In this document: positions 1-8,827 of the stretch, piece by piece | Numbering within the stretch: the stretch's first letter is position 1 | Layout of the letters: the number at the start of each line of letters is the position of its first letter | NCBI GenBank assembly: GCA_002632325.1 | Contig: NSJK01000002.1 | Span: 1-64,000, forward strand | Length of the DNA stretch: 64,000 bases | Source of the DNA: Lysobacterales bacterium | Lineage (GTDB): Bacteria; Pseudomonadota; Gammaproteobacteria; Xanthomonadales; Rhodanobacteraceae | Reading direction: 5' to 3' | Notes under the pieces: generated by a model | Database searches by the model: none | The model's input: the letters and a program-made list of their open reading frames with translations, nothing else | Told to the model about the DNA's origin: nothing | Translations under genes and position numbers: made by a program

Positions 1-1245
1 CGGCGGCGGTGGCGCCGCGTTCGTCATTGCCAACTGCCCTTCCACTCGGAAGGCATCGTGACCCGCGTCATCGACAGCGATGGCAAACGGCTCTCCGGAT
101 TTGGCGACGATGCCTGGCGACGAAACGACGCGTCCGTCTCGACGCAGCGTGGCATCCAGCGCGATATCGCCGTCGGCGGTCGCATTCGCAGTCATCGTCG
201 CTCGCCAATTGCCTTCGGCGACTTCGAATTCACTGCCGAGCGCATGCACGATCCGGATGGGCCTGCCCTGCCTGCCGTCGACGTCCAGACGCAAGGTCGC
301 ATCGACGCTGCGCCCAGCCGCTGGCGCCGTGAGCGGGCGCGACGATTGGCTCGCCCATGCGCCCCAGGCAAATCCGAGGGTCATCGTGACGACGAGACAA
401 AGGCCGAACCGGCGCGCTGCACGCGTGGGTCGGGATTGCTTGAGCATGAGGATTCTCTCCTTCAGAAATTGATCGGATGGCCAACGGCAACCGACCGGCA
501 ATTGCAGCTCCTGCCGCAACTGGCCGGCCAATTGCACCTTCAACATCGCGTCGGCGTACTGCCGCCGCGCTTCCGGAAAACGGGTGACCACGACCGCGTC
601 GCAGGCCAGTTCCTGATCAATGCGGAACCTGGCGCTCGCGTAATGCAGCAAGGGGTTGAACCAGTTGAGAGCACGCAGCGCGACCGCGAATGCGTTGGCC
701 CAGGCGTCACCACGGACGCGATGAACCTGCTCATGGGCGAGAATCAGCTCGCGCTCTCGGGCGTCATAACGAAGCTCGAAATCGACCGGCAATACAATGC
801 GTGGGCGCCAGGCGCCGATCAAGGCGGGCCCGGCAAATTCCGAATCCGATTGCACGATGTACGTGCCGTCGCGTGCATGCAAGAAGCCCAGGCTGCGCAG
901 ATATCGCCGCTGTTGCCGAACAAACAACGCAGCCGCAAGCATGACGCCGGCGAGCCACGAGAACAGCAACACCAAGCGGAAATCCATTGCGTGGGTGGTG
1001 GCTTGGACGGGCGCGGCAATCGCGGCCGGCGCAACGCGCACGATCTCGAGCAGCCTCGACACCGGTTGCTGTGGTGCCGGCAATGCCATCGCGAAGATGC
1101 TGGCGGGCACCAGCAGCCAGGCTGCGTAGGCAAGTTGCGCACCGAAGTGCCGGCGCAGGAATCGTCGCGCAAGCAACACGACCAGCACCGCAGCGGAACC
1201 GATCAGGCTGACACGCACCAGCGCATCGAAGGCTTCAAGGTTCAT
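1..1245 (-). CDS. BlaR1/M56-family membrane metallopeptidase sensor (3' end cut by window edge)
   Basis: The frame is open from an ATG at 1245 to the window edge, giving 415 codons without a stop, so the C-terminus is missing. Hydrophobic segments lie near residues 8-28, 37-53 and 91-112, and a fourth near 275-295. The zinc-protease motif HEQVH is at residues 171-175, followed by an NWFNPL-type segment typical of M56 peptidases. Family members sense a cell-envelope signal and cleave the partner BlaI-type repressor at the inner membrane. The start overlaps the end of the BlaI-type gene by 11 bp, so the two are co-translated. The periplasmic part has no penicillin-binding-domain motif within the visible portion, so the ligand is unknown and a beta-lactam role should not be assumed. 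Confidence 0.9.
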   Translation of the reverse strand, partial: MNLEAFDALVRVSLIGSAAVLVVLLARRFLRRHFGAQLAYAAWLLVPASIFAMALPAPQQPVSRLLEIVRVAPAAIAAPVQATTHAMDFRLVLLFSWLAGVMLAAALFVRQQRRYLRSLGFLHARDGTYIVQSDSEFAGPALIGAWRPRIVLPVDFELRYDARERELILAHEQVHRVRGDAWANAFAVALRALNWFNPLLHYASARFRIDQELACDAVVVTRFPEARRQYADAMLKVQLAGQLRQELQLPVGCRWPSDQFLKERILMLKQSRPTRAARRFGLCLVVTMTLGFAWGAWASQSSRPLTAPAAGRSVDATLRLDVDGRQGRPIRIVHALGSEFEVAEGNWRATMTANATADGDIALDATLRRDGRVVSSPGIVAKSGEPFAIAVDDAGHDAFRVEGQLAMTNAAPPPP

Positions 1246-1603
1246 TGTCGATCTCCTCGATCAGGCTGCGGATCTCGTCTATTTCCTGCTTCGACAGTCT
1301 TTCACTGCGCGAGAAATGCGCGACCAGCGCCGAAACCTGCCCGCCGTAGAGGCGATCGAGCAGGCTCTTGCTTTCCTCATGCACGTAGTCGGCACGCTCG
1401 AGCAGCGGTCGGTACAGATAGCGACGGCCATCTCGATCGGCGGCAATCGCGCCTTTGTTGAGCAGGCGGTTGAGCAGGGTTTTCACGGTTGGCTCCTGCC
1501 AACCCTGGGCAGGCCCGACGGCGGCAACGATGTCTTCGGCGCTTTGTGGCGCACGGGCCCAAAGTGCCTGCATGACGATGCTTTCGGCTTCACTGATGCG
1601 CAT
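1235..1603 (-). CDS. BlaI/MecI/CopY-family transcriptional repressor
   Basis: A 122-residue protein, the normal family length. The N-terminus (ISEAESIVMQALW) and the following winged-helix region ending in the 'VKTLLNRLLNKG' recognition-helix pattern match BlaI/MecI repressors; the C-terminal half is the dimerisation region. It is expected to bind palindromic operators as a dimer and be inactivated by cleavage by the M56 partner encoded next (11-bp overlap). Two dyads lie directly upstream of the start, the nearer one overlapping the likely ribosome-binding site AGGTG, so autoregulation is likely. Regulated targets beyond its own operon are not evident in the window. Confidence 0.92.
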   Translation of the reverse strand: MRISEAESIVMQALWARAPQSAEDIVAAVGPAQGWQEPTVKTLLNRLLNKGAIAADRDGRRYLYRPLLERADYVHEESKSLLDRLYGGQVSALVAHFSRSERLSKQEIDEIRSLIEEIDNEP

Positions 1604-1605
1604 AT

Positions 1606-1647
1606 GTTTACACCTGTAATCTGAAATGAATGATTACCGGCGTAATC
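1606..1647 (-). promoter_or_regulatory. Tandem BlaI-type operator dyads
   Basis: Two 16-bp dyads are seen: GTTTAC-ACCT-GTAATC at 1606-1621 (one mismatch between arms) and GATTAC-CGGC-GTAATC at 1632-1647 (perfect). Their centres are 26 bp apart. BlaI/MecI repressors are known to use TACA/TGTA dyads, and the first site contains TACA-CC-TGTA. The first dyad covers the AGGTG that would serve as ribosome-binding site for the repressor gene starting at 1603. Confidence 0.65.
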
Positions 1648-1866
1648 GAACGTGTCAAGTGCCGGATTCGCGTGCCGTGCAATCAACCCGGCAAGGCGCA
1701 TCGGCAGATGAATACCAGTGCGCCCAAACGGACTGAAACAACAGCGATGAACCTCATCTGAGTTGTCGTGCCGACACCAAGAACCGCCGGTCCTGGCTAC
1801 CTGTCGAACACGGCGGACCAGCCGCGCTCGCCGCAGGTCCATCGTTCAACACATTGGAGTGATTCC

Positions 1867-2460
1867 ATGAGAAACATGTTGTTTGCCTCTGCCCTTGCTG
1901 CTGCTTGCCTGTTTGCCCTGCCCTCCGCACACGCGGACAACACTTCGGGCTTCTTCCTCAACGCCAACGTGGGCCAGTCGAATTTCGACAAGCGCGGCTA
2001 CGATGACAGCGACACGGGTGTCGGCATCAATGGGGGTTATCGCTGGGCGCTCGCACCCAATTTCCTGCTCGGCGCCGAAGTCGGTTACGCGGACCTGGGT
2101 TCGTTCAGCCCGCGCGCCGGCTACGCCGGATTGGGCAAGGCCAGGCTCAAGGGCTGGAACATCGGCGCCAACGCGCACCTCAACGTCACCGACAACTGGT
2201 ACCTGAGCGGGCGCGCCGGCTGGTTCCGCGGCACGCTTTCGGGTGGCTACTCGCTGCCCCTGAACACGACGCCTCCCACTACCTTTGTCGAGAACTTTTA
2301 CGGCGAGTCCAGCAACAAGTGGTATGCCGGCGCGGGCTTCGGTTACGACTTCAGCAACAACTTCAGCGTCGGCCTGAACTACGACTACTACAAGGCCGAA
2401 AAGTCCGCTCTCGACCTCAACCCGAGCCTGGTTTCGGTGAGCGGCGAATATCGCTTCTGA
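1867..2460 (+). CDS. Outer-membrane beta-barrel protein
   Basis: A 197-residue protein with a clear Sec signal peptide (LLFASALAAACLFALPSAHA-like, cleavage after AHA near residue 24). The mature part alternates hydrophobic and polar residues in Gly/Tyr/Trp-rich strands (NVGQSNF, GGYRWALAPNF, GAEVGYADLG, YAGAGFGYDF) and ends in a terminal Phe, the usual Bam-recognition residue. It resembles small eight-stranded OmpA/OmpW/opacity-type barrels. The start is chosen for GGAG about 8 bp upstream and the signal peptide directly after it. A strong hairpin follows the stop, so it is probably monocistronic. Ligand and function are unknown. Confidence 0.85.
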   Translation: MRNMLFASALAAACLFALPSAHADNTSGFFLNANVGQSNFDKRGYDDSDTGVGINGGYRWALAPNFLLGAEVGYADLGSFSPRAGYAGLGKARLKGWNIGANAHLNVTDNWYLSGRAGWFRGTLSGGYSLPLNTTPPTTFVENFYGESSNKWYAGAGFGYDFSNNFSVGLNYDYYKAEKSALDLNPSLVSVSGEYRF

Positions 2461-2494
2461 TCGTTCGTTCAAGGCCGAATCGATCATCCCTGTG

Positions 2495-2522
2495 GAGCCG
2501 GTCTGCGCCTGCAGACCGGCTC
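2495..2522 (+). terminator. Hairpin terminator after the barrel-protein gene
   Basis: A perfect 12-bp stem (GAGCCGGTCTGC, loop GCCT) lies 34 bp after the stop at 2460. The following bases are only weakly T-rich (TCTTGCG). The rest of 2461-2823 holds no gene I can support. Confidence 0.65.
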
Positions 2523-2823
2523 TCTTGCGTGCGGCAGGCCGATTTCGGGCCCGCACCGGGCGTTGGCAAGGTTCATGCAGTAGTCCCTGTCAGGCAAGAC
2601 CCGGATTCCGCATTCACGCCCGCAGGCGCACTGCTCCACCCTCGCCTGCTGTCGAAAAGCGCTCCAGATTGTCAGCTTTGCTCCCGCCACCGCACACAAA
2701 GGTCACGAGCACGCTTTCGATCGGGCACAAGGGCCGGAACTTGTCAGGAACGCATCCGTGGCCGCCCTGGCCGGGAGCGGAGATCTCACGGACAGCCCAG
2801 ACCGCTTCACTGGAGTTGAGCCC

Positions 2824-3093
2824 ATGCACGCCAGCCATGCCACGCAACAGACCGCTGCCACGACGAGCGTGGAGATCGTGCCGGTGCGCATCAACACGGG
2901 ACGGATCGACGACGATCGCGCCTGGCATCGTATCGGCCTGCTGATGCGTTCGGGCATGCTGCTCGCGCTCGCGATCGGTACCTGGGCGTGGGCCGTGTCG
3001 AACACTCAGTCCTTGATGCCCGGCAATGCACTGGAACGCAGCAGTACGATGCCGGTGATGATGGGACACGCGCTCGCCGAGCGCGCGCCCTGA
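2824..3093 (+). CDS. Small single-span membrane protein, unknown
   Basis: An 89-residue frame starting at ATG 2824 with GGAG 8 bp upstream. It has a hydrophilic N-terminal part (about 40 residues), one hydrophobic helix (MLLALAIGTWAWAV) around residues 44-60, and a short polar tail. No family is recognised. It runs convergently toward the GH172 gene, with 10 bp between the ends. The ribosome-binding site and membrane segment support a real gene, but no conservation evidence is available here, and it could be a chance frame in GC-rich DNA. Confidence 0.5.
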   Translation: MHASHATQQTAATTSVEIVPVRINTGRIDDDRAWHRIGLLMRSGMLLALAIGTWAWAVSNTQSLMPGNALERSSTMPVMMGHALAERAP

Positions 3094-3103
3094 CTCCGCT
3101 GGC

Positions 3104-5137
3104 CTAGGGCTCGAAACCGTCGCGAAAAACCAGATCACGCCAGCCGCCACGCAATTCCCAGCGCGATTCGCTGAACACGGGCGCATGCGCCGAATAGGCC
3201 GGCACGACGTCGATATCGAGCGTCTGCACTGCGACCGGAACATCGAGCAAGGCTTCCTGCTGTTGCCAGCGCCGCGGCACATTCGCAGCCAGCGGTGCGA
3301 ACGAGCCGGCCAGCACGCCGTTGACGTAAATCGCCGCACCCGCCGAACCCGCGCTCACGCCGGGCAGACCGTCACTTACATCGAGGATGCGCCGCAAGCG
3401 CAGCGGTCGTGGTACCTCATTCGCGGCAAATCGGAAATGGATGTTGCCGCTCGTGCCCGTGCACACGCGCGCGGCGCGCGCGGTGGCCAGGTCACCTTCA
3501 AAACTCCCCGACACGAATGCACATTGTGCACCCGGCGCACCGACGTGATCGTGCGCAGCGGCGGCGGCGGTGTCACCGATCTCGAAGGCCGCATGACTGA
3601 CCAGCAACGGCTGCACCTGGCGATAGGCATGCACCACGTAGCGCGCGCACATCGGCACTGGCTGGCTCGGTGAATAGCCGGCCTCCTGCACCAGTCGCAG
3701 CGCGCTCGTGTAAGGCAAGGCATCGCTGAGCAGGAGTCGATGAACCGCGCTCACGCCATGGCCGTCGGCATCGACTTCGGTTGCGCCAGCCAGCGCATTG
3801 GCAAAGCTGCCATGATCGAAATAGAAGCCGCCGTCGAACAGATCCTCGACGCCGGTGCCGTGCCAGATCGGTGTCAGCGCGTCATCGACAGTGGCCTGTT
3901 CGTCGCCTTCGAGATAACCACGACTGCTCAGTCCATCGGCGTGATAGCGCGCCGCAAGGCCGACAATCTTGCCGGCCCCGCGTGCCTGATCGAGCACGAA
4001 CACGCCATCGGCGCGGCACTGCTCGCCCAGCGTCGCCGAGTAGCGTCCCACATCGACCGGGACCGGCGCGGTGTCGAGACGCAAGTCGGTGTCGACTGCC
4101 ACTGCTGCGCCCAGCCCGGTATCGCTGCGCAGTTCCACCGCAAGCGAATTGCGATACGGCACCGGCATCCACGCATACAACCAGCCACTCTCATCCTCTC
4201 CGAACAGCACCGCACGCGCCGCTTGCTGCGCTGTGGATGCGGTGGCGAAGTAGTCACCAATGGGCATGTCGATCGCGAGGTCACCATCGACAAGCACGCG
4301 CAAGCGCGCGGCGTCGTATGCCGCGCGCGGCAGATACAGGCGAATCCCGCGCAACCAAGCGCTGCCTGACCGACTCAGCAAGGGCACGGTCGCGCCAGCA
4401 GTCAGCGTGACCGTCGCGGTCTCGGGCGCGAGCAGGCCATGCCAGGGGTCGTCGCCTGCATGCGTGAGGAAGTCGCGCCATGCCGGCTCGTCATGGCCCG
4501 CCGTGAAACTCGTGACCATGGTTCCGGGCGTGAGCCGGTGATGCTCGATCTGATACCACAAGAGGCGCCGCCCATCGGCCGCACAGGGATTGCCGCTGCC
4601 ATGCGCATCGACCAGTGCAACCCGCAAGGATTGCGCCCAGCTGATCGGTACGTGACTGACGTAACCGCCGCTGGAGGCAGCGCGGTCGGCCACCAGCGGC
4701 GGCGTGAACGGCGGCGTCGAGCCATCGAACAGCGACGCCAGTGGCAGGTCGAGCGTCGGCACACTCGCGCCATCGAAATAGAAGCGGATGTGCGTGGCCG
4801 GATCGATGCAACTGGCGGTGCCGAATCCCGTGGTCAGCCACAAGCGTGTGATCGCGCCCGGCCCGGACTCGTCGAGCAGCACGACCTCGTCATCGTCAGC
4901 GTAAAGCCAGCGCAAGGGCCAGGGGTTGTCGAGCGCGAATTCGCCACCGGCATTGCTGCGATCGAAGCGGCAGCCGCCGGGACAGCGGCTCGAAGTCATC
5001 ACCAGCGCATCGCTCGTATCGAGCCGGGCGAGCGTCGCAGGTGATTGCCATATTTCCCAAGGCAAGGGCTCGCCGAGCGCGGCGCCCGCACTTGCGATCA
5101 GCAAGACGCCAAGCCATGAATGCATGGATCGGCGCAT
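3104..5137 (-). CDS. Secreted GH172-type (DUF2961) glycoside hydrolase with C-terminal DGFE motif
   Basis: About 677 residues with a signal peptide (SWLGVLLIASAGAALG). The sequence shows the DUF2961 pattern: an N-terminal 'DNPWPLRWLYADDDEVVLL ... GPGAITRLWLT' block, then a jelly-roll region including 'GTGVEDLFDGGFYF'. DUF2961 is CAZy family GH172, whose characterised members act on fructofuranose and arabinofuranose linkages; the substrate here cannot be read from sequence. The protein ends in FRDGFEP, a segment also seen inside two other secreted proteins of this window. The ATG at 5137 (or 5125) follows the batD stop by 10 bp, so it looks like the last gene of the bat operon, an unusual partner. 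Confidence 0.8.
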   Translation of the reverse strand: MRRSMHSWLGVLLIASAGAALGEPLPWEIWQSPATLARLDTSDALVMTSSRCPGGCRFDRSNAGGEFALDNPWPLRWLYADDDEVVLLDESGPGAITRLWLTTGFGTASCIDPATHIRFYFDGASVPTLDLPLASLFDGSTPPFTPPLVADRAASSGGYVSHVPISWAQSLRVALVDAHGSGNPCAADGRRLLWYQIEHHRLTPGTMVTSFTAGHDEPAWRDFLTHAGDDPWHGLLAPETATVTLTAGATVPLLSRSGSAWLRGIRLYLPRAAYDAARLRVLVDGDLAIDMPIGDYFATASTAQQAARAVLFGEDESGWLYAWMPVPYRNSLAVELRSDTGLGAAVAVDTDLRLDTAPVPVDVGRYSATLGEQCRADGVFVLDQARGAGKIVGLAARYHADGLSSRGYLEGDEQATVDDALTPIWHGTGVEDLFDGGFYFDHGSFANALAGATEVDADGHGVSAVHRLLLSDALPYTSALRLVQEAGYSPSQPVPMCARYVVHAYRQVQPLLVSHAAFEIGDTAAAAAHDHVGAPGAQCAFVSGSFEGDLATARAARVCTGTSGNIHFRFAANEVPRPLRLRRILDVSDGLPGVSAGSAGAAIYVNGVLAGSFAPLAANVPRRWQQQEALLDVPVAVQTLDIDVVPAYSAHAPVFSESRWELRGGWRDLVFRDGFEP

Positions 5138-5147
5138 GCTGCGTGAC

Positions 5148-6881
5148 TCACTCGCGTTCGGGATACAGTGCCGGCAAGGGCAAGTCGCTTGCCTTTTGCG
5201 GCTCCGCAGTGGGCCAGGCGAGGCCGCCGCGAAATGCTTGCTGCAACTGCGCACCCAGCCCTTCCGCACAAGCGCCCGCATAGCGCACGCGCTGCAGGTG
5301 CATCAGCGCATCGCGCTGACGCGCATCGCCGAGCAGCTGCGCCAACTCACCCAGATTGCGCACCTGAGAGCGTTCGCTGCGCGACCACGCCACCAATGCG
5401 CGTTCGGCGGCAGCCAACTCACCGAGCGAGCAAGCACGCAGGAAGGCGGCGCGATGCGTGCTCGCACGTGCATTGGCCGCGGCATCGGACACGGGTTCTG
5501 GACGCATCGCACGCACGCGGCGCACGTGCAGCCCCCAGCCGAGCACGGTGACAAGCCAGATCGCAAACATCACCCATGCAACCAATCGCCAGAAGCGCGC
5601 CTGGCTATCGGTGAGCAGCGGCGCGAACGGATTGGCGGGCGTCGCCTGCGGTGCTGGCGCCACGCCCGGCGCTGCAGTTGGCGAAGTTCCTGCAGCCGAT
5701 GGCGGCGTGGATACGGCCGCAACACTGCCGGCAACCGCCGGCAGCACTTCGATCGTGCGCTCCGGCAATTGCGCGGTCTCGATCCGATCGGTCTGCGTGT
5801 TCCACCAACTCACGCTGATCCCGGGCACCGTCAGGCTGCCGGCCGTGCGCGGCACGATCGCGAACTTGCGCACGCGCTCGCCGAACAGCCAGGTGCCATC
5901 GTCGCGGGTGCGCGTGTCGCTCTTGTCCGGATACACATCCGCCGTGGTGATCGCCGGCAGTTGCAGTTCCGGCAACTGTGCATAACCAAGGCCCTGCGCC
6001 TGCATGCGGATCGTGCGCGTGATCGCATCACCGACATGCACCGTCGCCGGCAGATCGCTCTCGTCCTGCAGGATCAGCGAAGCGGCCGGCAACCAGGGTT
6101 TGTCGGCGGGCCAGTCCGCTGGCTGTCCACGCACATCGAGCGTGATCGCTTCGGAGCGGGCAGAAATCTGACGGCCGCGATTGAAGAAGGAATTGGGATC
6201 GCGCAGATCGAGTGCGGTACCGCGAAACAGCAGCGCCGGCAGTTCGATCGTGCCACTGCGCTCGGGCGTGAGTGCATAGTGCTGCTCGACGACCTGATAG
6301 CGCTTGCCGCCGACATTGGCGACGTACTGCTTGTCCTGCCCCAGGTGTTGCACGCTCAGGCCGTCGGCCTTGGGCGGATCGATGTTGCCACCGGTGAGAT
6401 CGACGGCGTAGTAGAGCTTGACCGCATAGCGCACCTGCTCCTGCACCCACGGATTGCGCGGCTGCGCATCGACTTCGAAAAACACATCGCCACCGGCCTG
6501 CGCAGGCGGCGGCGCGGCGCCCACATCGAGCGTGAGCGCGGCGGTGCTTGCCGAGCCGACCGCAAACGGCGCAATCGTGATGCGGCCTTGATGGCGTGGT
6601 TGCAGCGCGACCGCCCACAGCATCTTCGCGCTGCGTGCACCATTGACAATGCTGACCTGCTGACTCGATTGCGTGCCACCGACTTCGAAATCCTTGCCTA
6701 GCGCGGAAAAATCGGGCGCGCTGGCCGAACTGTCGGTGGTCTCGACATTGAGCGTGACGGTTTCGCCCAGACGCATGCTGCTGCGATCGAGCCAGGCGCG
6801 TGCGGTGTCGGCGGCAAAGGCGATCGACATCCAGCCGAGCATCACCATGCAGACGAACGAACGCATCAGCGGGGATTTCAT
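5148..6881 (-). CDS. batD: BatD-like protein (oxygen-tolerance BatD domain)
   Basis: A 577-residue protein with a signal peptide (MRSFVCMVMLGWMSIAFA), several Ig-like beta repeats ('SMRLGETVTLNVETTD', 'RSGTIELPALLFRG'), a Pro/Ala linker near residue 400, one transmembrane helix (WRLVAWVMFAIWLVTVLGW) and a cytoplasmic helical tail. This is the standard BatD layout. The ATG at 6881 overlaps the batB stop as ATGA, indicating translational coupling. BatD works with the vWA proteins BatA and BatB and the MoxR ATPase in a membrane complex linked to envelope stress or aerotolerance; the exact biochemical task is not established. Confidence 0.88.
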   Translation of the reverse strand: MKSPLMRSFVCMVMLGWMSIAFAADTARAWLDRSSMRLGETVTLNVETTDSSASAPDFSALGKDFEVGGTQSSQQVSIVNGARSAKMLWAVALQPRHQGRITIAPFAVGSASTAALTLDVGAAPPPAQAGGDVFFEVDAQPRNPWVQEQVRYAVKLYYAVDLTGGNIDPPKADGLSVQHLGQDKQYVANVGGKRYQVVEQHYALTPERSGTIELPALLFRGTALDLRDPNSFFNRGRQISARSEAITLDVRGQPADWPADKPWLPAASLILQDESDLPATVHVGDAITRTIRMQAQGLGYAQLPELQLPAITTADVYPDKSDTRTRDDGTWLFGERVRKFAIVPRTAGSLTVPGISVSWWNTQTDRIETAQLPERTIEVLPAVAGSVAAVSTPPSAAGTSPTAAPGVAPAPQATPANPFAPLLTDSQARFWRLVAWVMFAIWLVTVLGWGLHVRRVRAMRPEPVSDAAANARASTHRAAFLRACSLGELAAAERALVAWSRSERSQVRNLGELAQLLGDARQRDALMHLQRVRYAGACAEGLGAQLQQAFRGGLAWPTAEPQKASDLPLPALYPERE

Positions 6882-8827
6882 GATCCATCTCCTCCGCCTT
6901 GCTGGCGGCGCTGGTATTCGAGCATGAACTTGCGACGGAGCAGTCCGCCGGGATCGTCGGGCACGCGCTGCAGCCACTGTTCGAGTGCCTGTTGCCTCTC
7001 GCGCGTGGCAGCGTCTTCTGCACTCGGCGCCTTCACCGGCTGCGCGGGCTGACTCTTGTCCTTGTCGGAAAGCGCCTGATCGACCGACTGCGTGAGCGCC
7101 TGCCGCTGCTGTTCGGACGCCTTGGCGTCCTGCTGATCGGAAGACTCTTGTTGTTGTGATTGCTGCCGGGACTGTTTGTCCTGCTGGCCCTGCTTGTCTT
7201 GCTGATCTTGTTGGTCCTGCTGGCTCTGCTGATCCTGCTTGCCATCCTGATTCTGCTTGCCCTGCTGGTTCTGTTGATCCTGCTGACCCTGCTGGTTCTG
7301 CTGATCCTGCTTGCCATCCTGATTCTGCTTGCCCTGCTGGTCCTGCTGGTCCTGTTGATCCTGCTTACCCTGCTGGTTCTGCTGATCCTGCTGGTTCTGC
7401 TGATCCTGCTGCTGCTCTTGCTTTCGCTGCTGATTCTGCTGCTGTTGCTGTTGTTGCTGCTTCTTGAGCGCGTCCTCGACGATCTTGCGATTGGCCACCG
7501 CATCGGGCATGCCCGGCTCGCGCTCCAGTGCCTGGTCGTATGCAGCCAAGGCGTCCTCGTAGCGTCCACTCTGCGCCAGTGCATTGCCACGGTTGTAGGC
7601 ACCATCGGCGCTGTCGACCTGCGCATATTCGTCGGCGGCACGCGCGTAGTCGCCTTCTCGATAGGCGGCTCCACCGCGCCACGCCGAATCAGGCGCCACT
7701 TGCGCCGCAGCCTTGGCGTCGCCGCGCGCGAGCGCGGCAGCGGCTTGCTGATCGCGTCGCTGCCAAAGATCGGACAGGCCCGCAGCCTGCGCGCTGGGCG
7801 ACGGCGCGATGAAGGCAAGCGCGAGAACCATCAACCAGCCGCGCCGGAAACCGATCAGAGCCAAGGGCAGCAGCAGCAACAACAACCACGGGCCGCGATC
7901 ACGCCAGCGCTCACCACTCGCCAGACCTTCGGCTGTCGCCACCTTGGCCGCCTTGACTTGCGCCTGATCGGGCAAGAGCGCATCCACATCGCCGCTGCCT
8001 GCACTCAGCGTCGCGTAGTTCCCGCCGCCTGCCGCCGCGAGTTCGCGCAGCGCGGACTCATCCAGTCGTGCCAGCACCACATTGCCGCCGGCATCCTTGA
8101 GAAAGTCACCTTGCGCCAGCGCGACCGGTGCGCCGGATGTTGTGCCCACACCGAGCACGGAAACCGTATAGCCCTTGTCGCGCGCACGCTTGGCTGCAGC
8201 GCGCGCCGCGCCAATGGCTGAATCGGCAATCAAGATGATCTGTCCATGATGCGTACCGGCCTGCTCCAGCAAGGCAGCCGCCTTGTCGATCGCGCGATCG
8301 GTGGCGTTGCCGGCGAGCGGCATCGTCGATGGATCGAGCGCCGCTACCAGATGCCGCACGGTGCCGACATCATCGGTGAGAGGCGCGGCAACGAAGGCTT
8401 CACCGGCATAGCCGATCAAGGCACTCTGGTAATCACGGCTGCGCGCGAGCATGTCATCGAGCTTGAAGCGCGCACGTTCGAGTCGGCTCGGCTTGAGGTC
8501 CTGGGCGAGCATGCTCGGTGCCAGTTCGAGCGCGAATACGCGCGCCGACTCGTTGCGCAACAGCGGCATCGGCTCGCGCTCCCACGCCGGCCCGGCGAGT
8601 GCGATGCAGGCGAGTGTCCACGCCAGCGCCGCGAGCAGGCGTGCGCCGTGTGAGGTCTTGCCATCGTCACGCTCGATCAGATGCGGCAACAGGTGCGCAT
8701 CGACCGCGTTGCGCCAACCACCGGCATCGGCGCCGACGCGCCGCGCGAGCAGCCACAACAACGGCAAGGCCGCGAGGGCAAGCAGGGCCCAGGGCCGCAA
8801 AAAGTGCAGGTTCGCCAAGGCATTCAT
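6878..8827 (-). CDS. batB: BatB/BatC-type vWA + TPR membrane protein with long Gln-rich segment
   Basis: A 649-residue protein. Two N-terminal membrane segments lead into a von Willebrand A domain, followed by a transmembrane helix (WLLLLLLPLALIGFR), TPR repeats (GAYNRGNALAQSGRYEDALAAYDQAL) and a Gln/Asn/Asp/Lys-only stretch at about residues 457-566. It is therefore a BatB-BatC fusion, common in proteobacteria. The MIDAS position reads LELAPSM where DxSxS is expected, so metal binding by the vWA domain may be lost. The start at 8827 overlaps the batA stop by 4 bp (ATGA), and the end overlaps batD by 4 bp. Confidence 0.9.
   Translation of the reverse strand: MNALANLHFLRPWALLALAALPLLWLLARRVGADAGGWRNAVDAHLLPHLIERDDGKTSHGARLLAALAWTLACIALAGPAWEREPMPLLRNESARVFALELAPSMLAQDLKPSRLERARFKLDDMLARSRDYQSALIGYAGEAFVAAPLTDDVGTVRHLVAALDPSTMPLAGNATDRAIDKAAALLEQAGTHHGQIILIADSAIGAARAAAKRARDKGYTVSVLGVGTTSGAPVALAQGDFLKDAGGNVVLARLDESALRELAAAGGGNYATLSAGSGDVDALLPDQAQVKAAKVATAEGLASGERWRDRGPWLLLLLLPLALIGFRRGWLMVLALAFIAPSPSAQAAGLSDLWQRRDQQAAAALARGDAKAAAQVAPDSAWRGGAAYREGDYARAADEYAQVDSADGAYNRGNALAQSGRYEDALAAYDQALEREPGMPDAVANRKIVEDALKKQQQQQQQQNQQRKQEQQQDQQNQQDQQNQQGKQDQQDQQDQQGKQNQDGKQDQQNQQGQQDQQNQQGKQNQDGKQDQQSQQDQQDQQDKQGQQDKQSRQQSQQQESSDQQDAKASEQQRQALTQSVDQALSDKDKSQPAQPVKAPSAEDAATRERQQALEQWLQRVPDDPGGLLRRKFMLEYQRRQQGGGDGS
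7130..7459 (-). repeat. Gln-rich coding repeat within batB
   Basis: About 330 bp coding only for Q, N, D, K, G and a few S/R residues. It includes an exact 45-bp direct repeat (7225-7269 and 7297-7341, offset 72 bp = 24 codons) plus many shorter CTG/TTG-based units. Such a tract is prone to in-frame length change by replication slippage. Confidence 0.85.

Noticed and set aside
7225..7341. Regular short repeats resembling a CRISPR-like array
   Set aside because: They are codon-phased repeats inside batB with no unique spacers and no cas genes nearby.
7160..8221. Plus-strand frame of 353 codons with a Leu-rich start
   Set aside because: It is the complement of the Gln-coding tract of batB (CAG/CAA read as CTG/TTG), and the true gene on minus has domains and operon overlaps.
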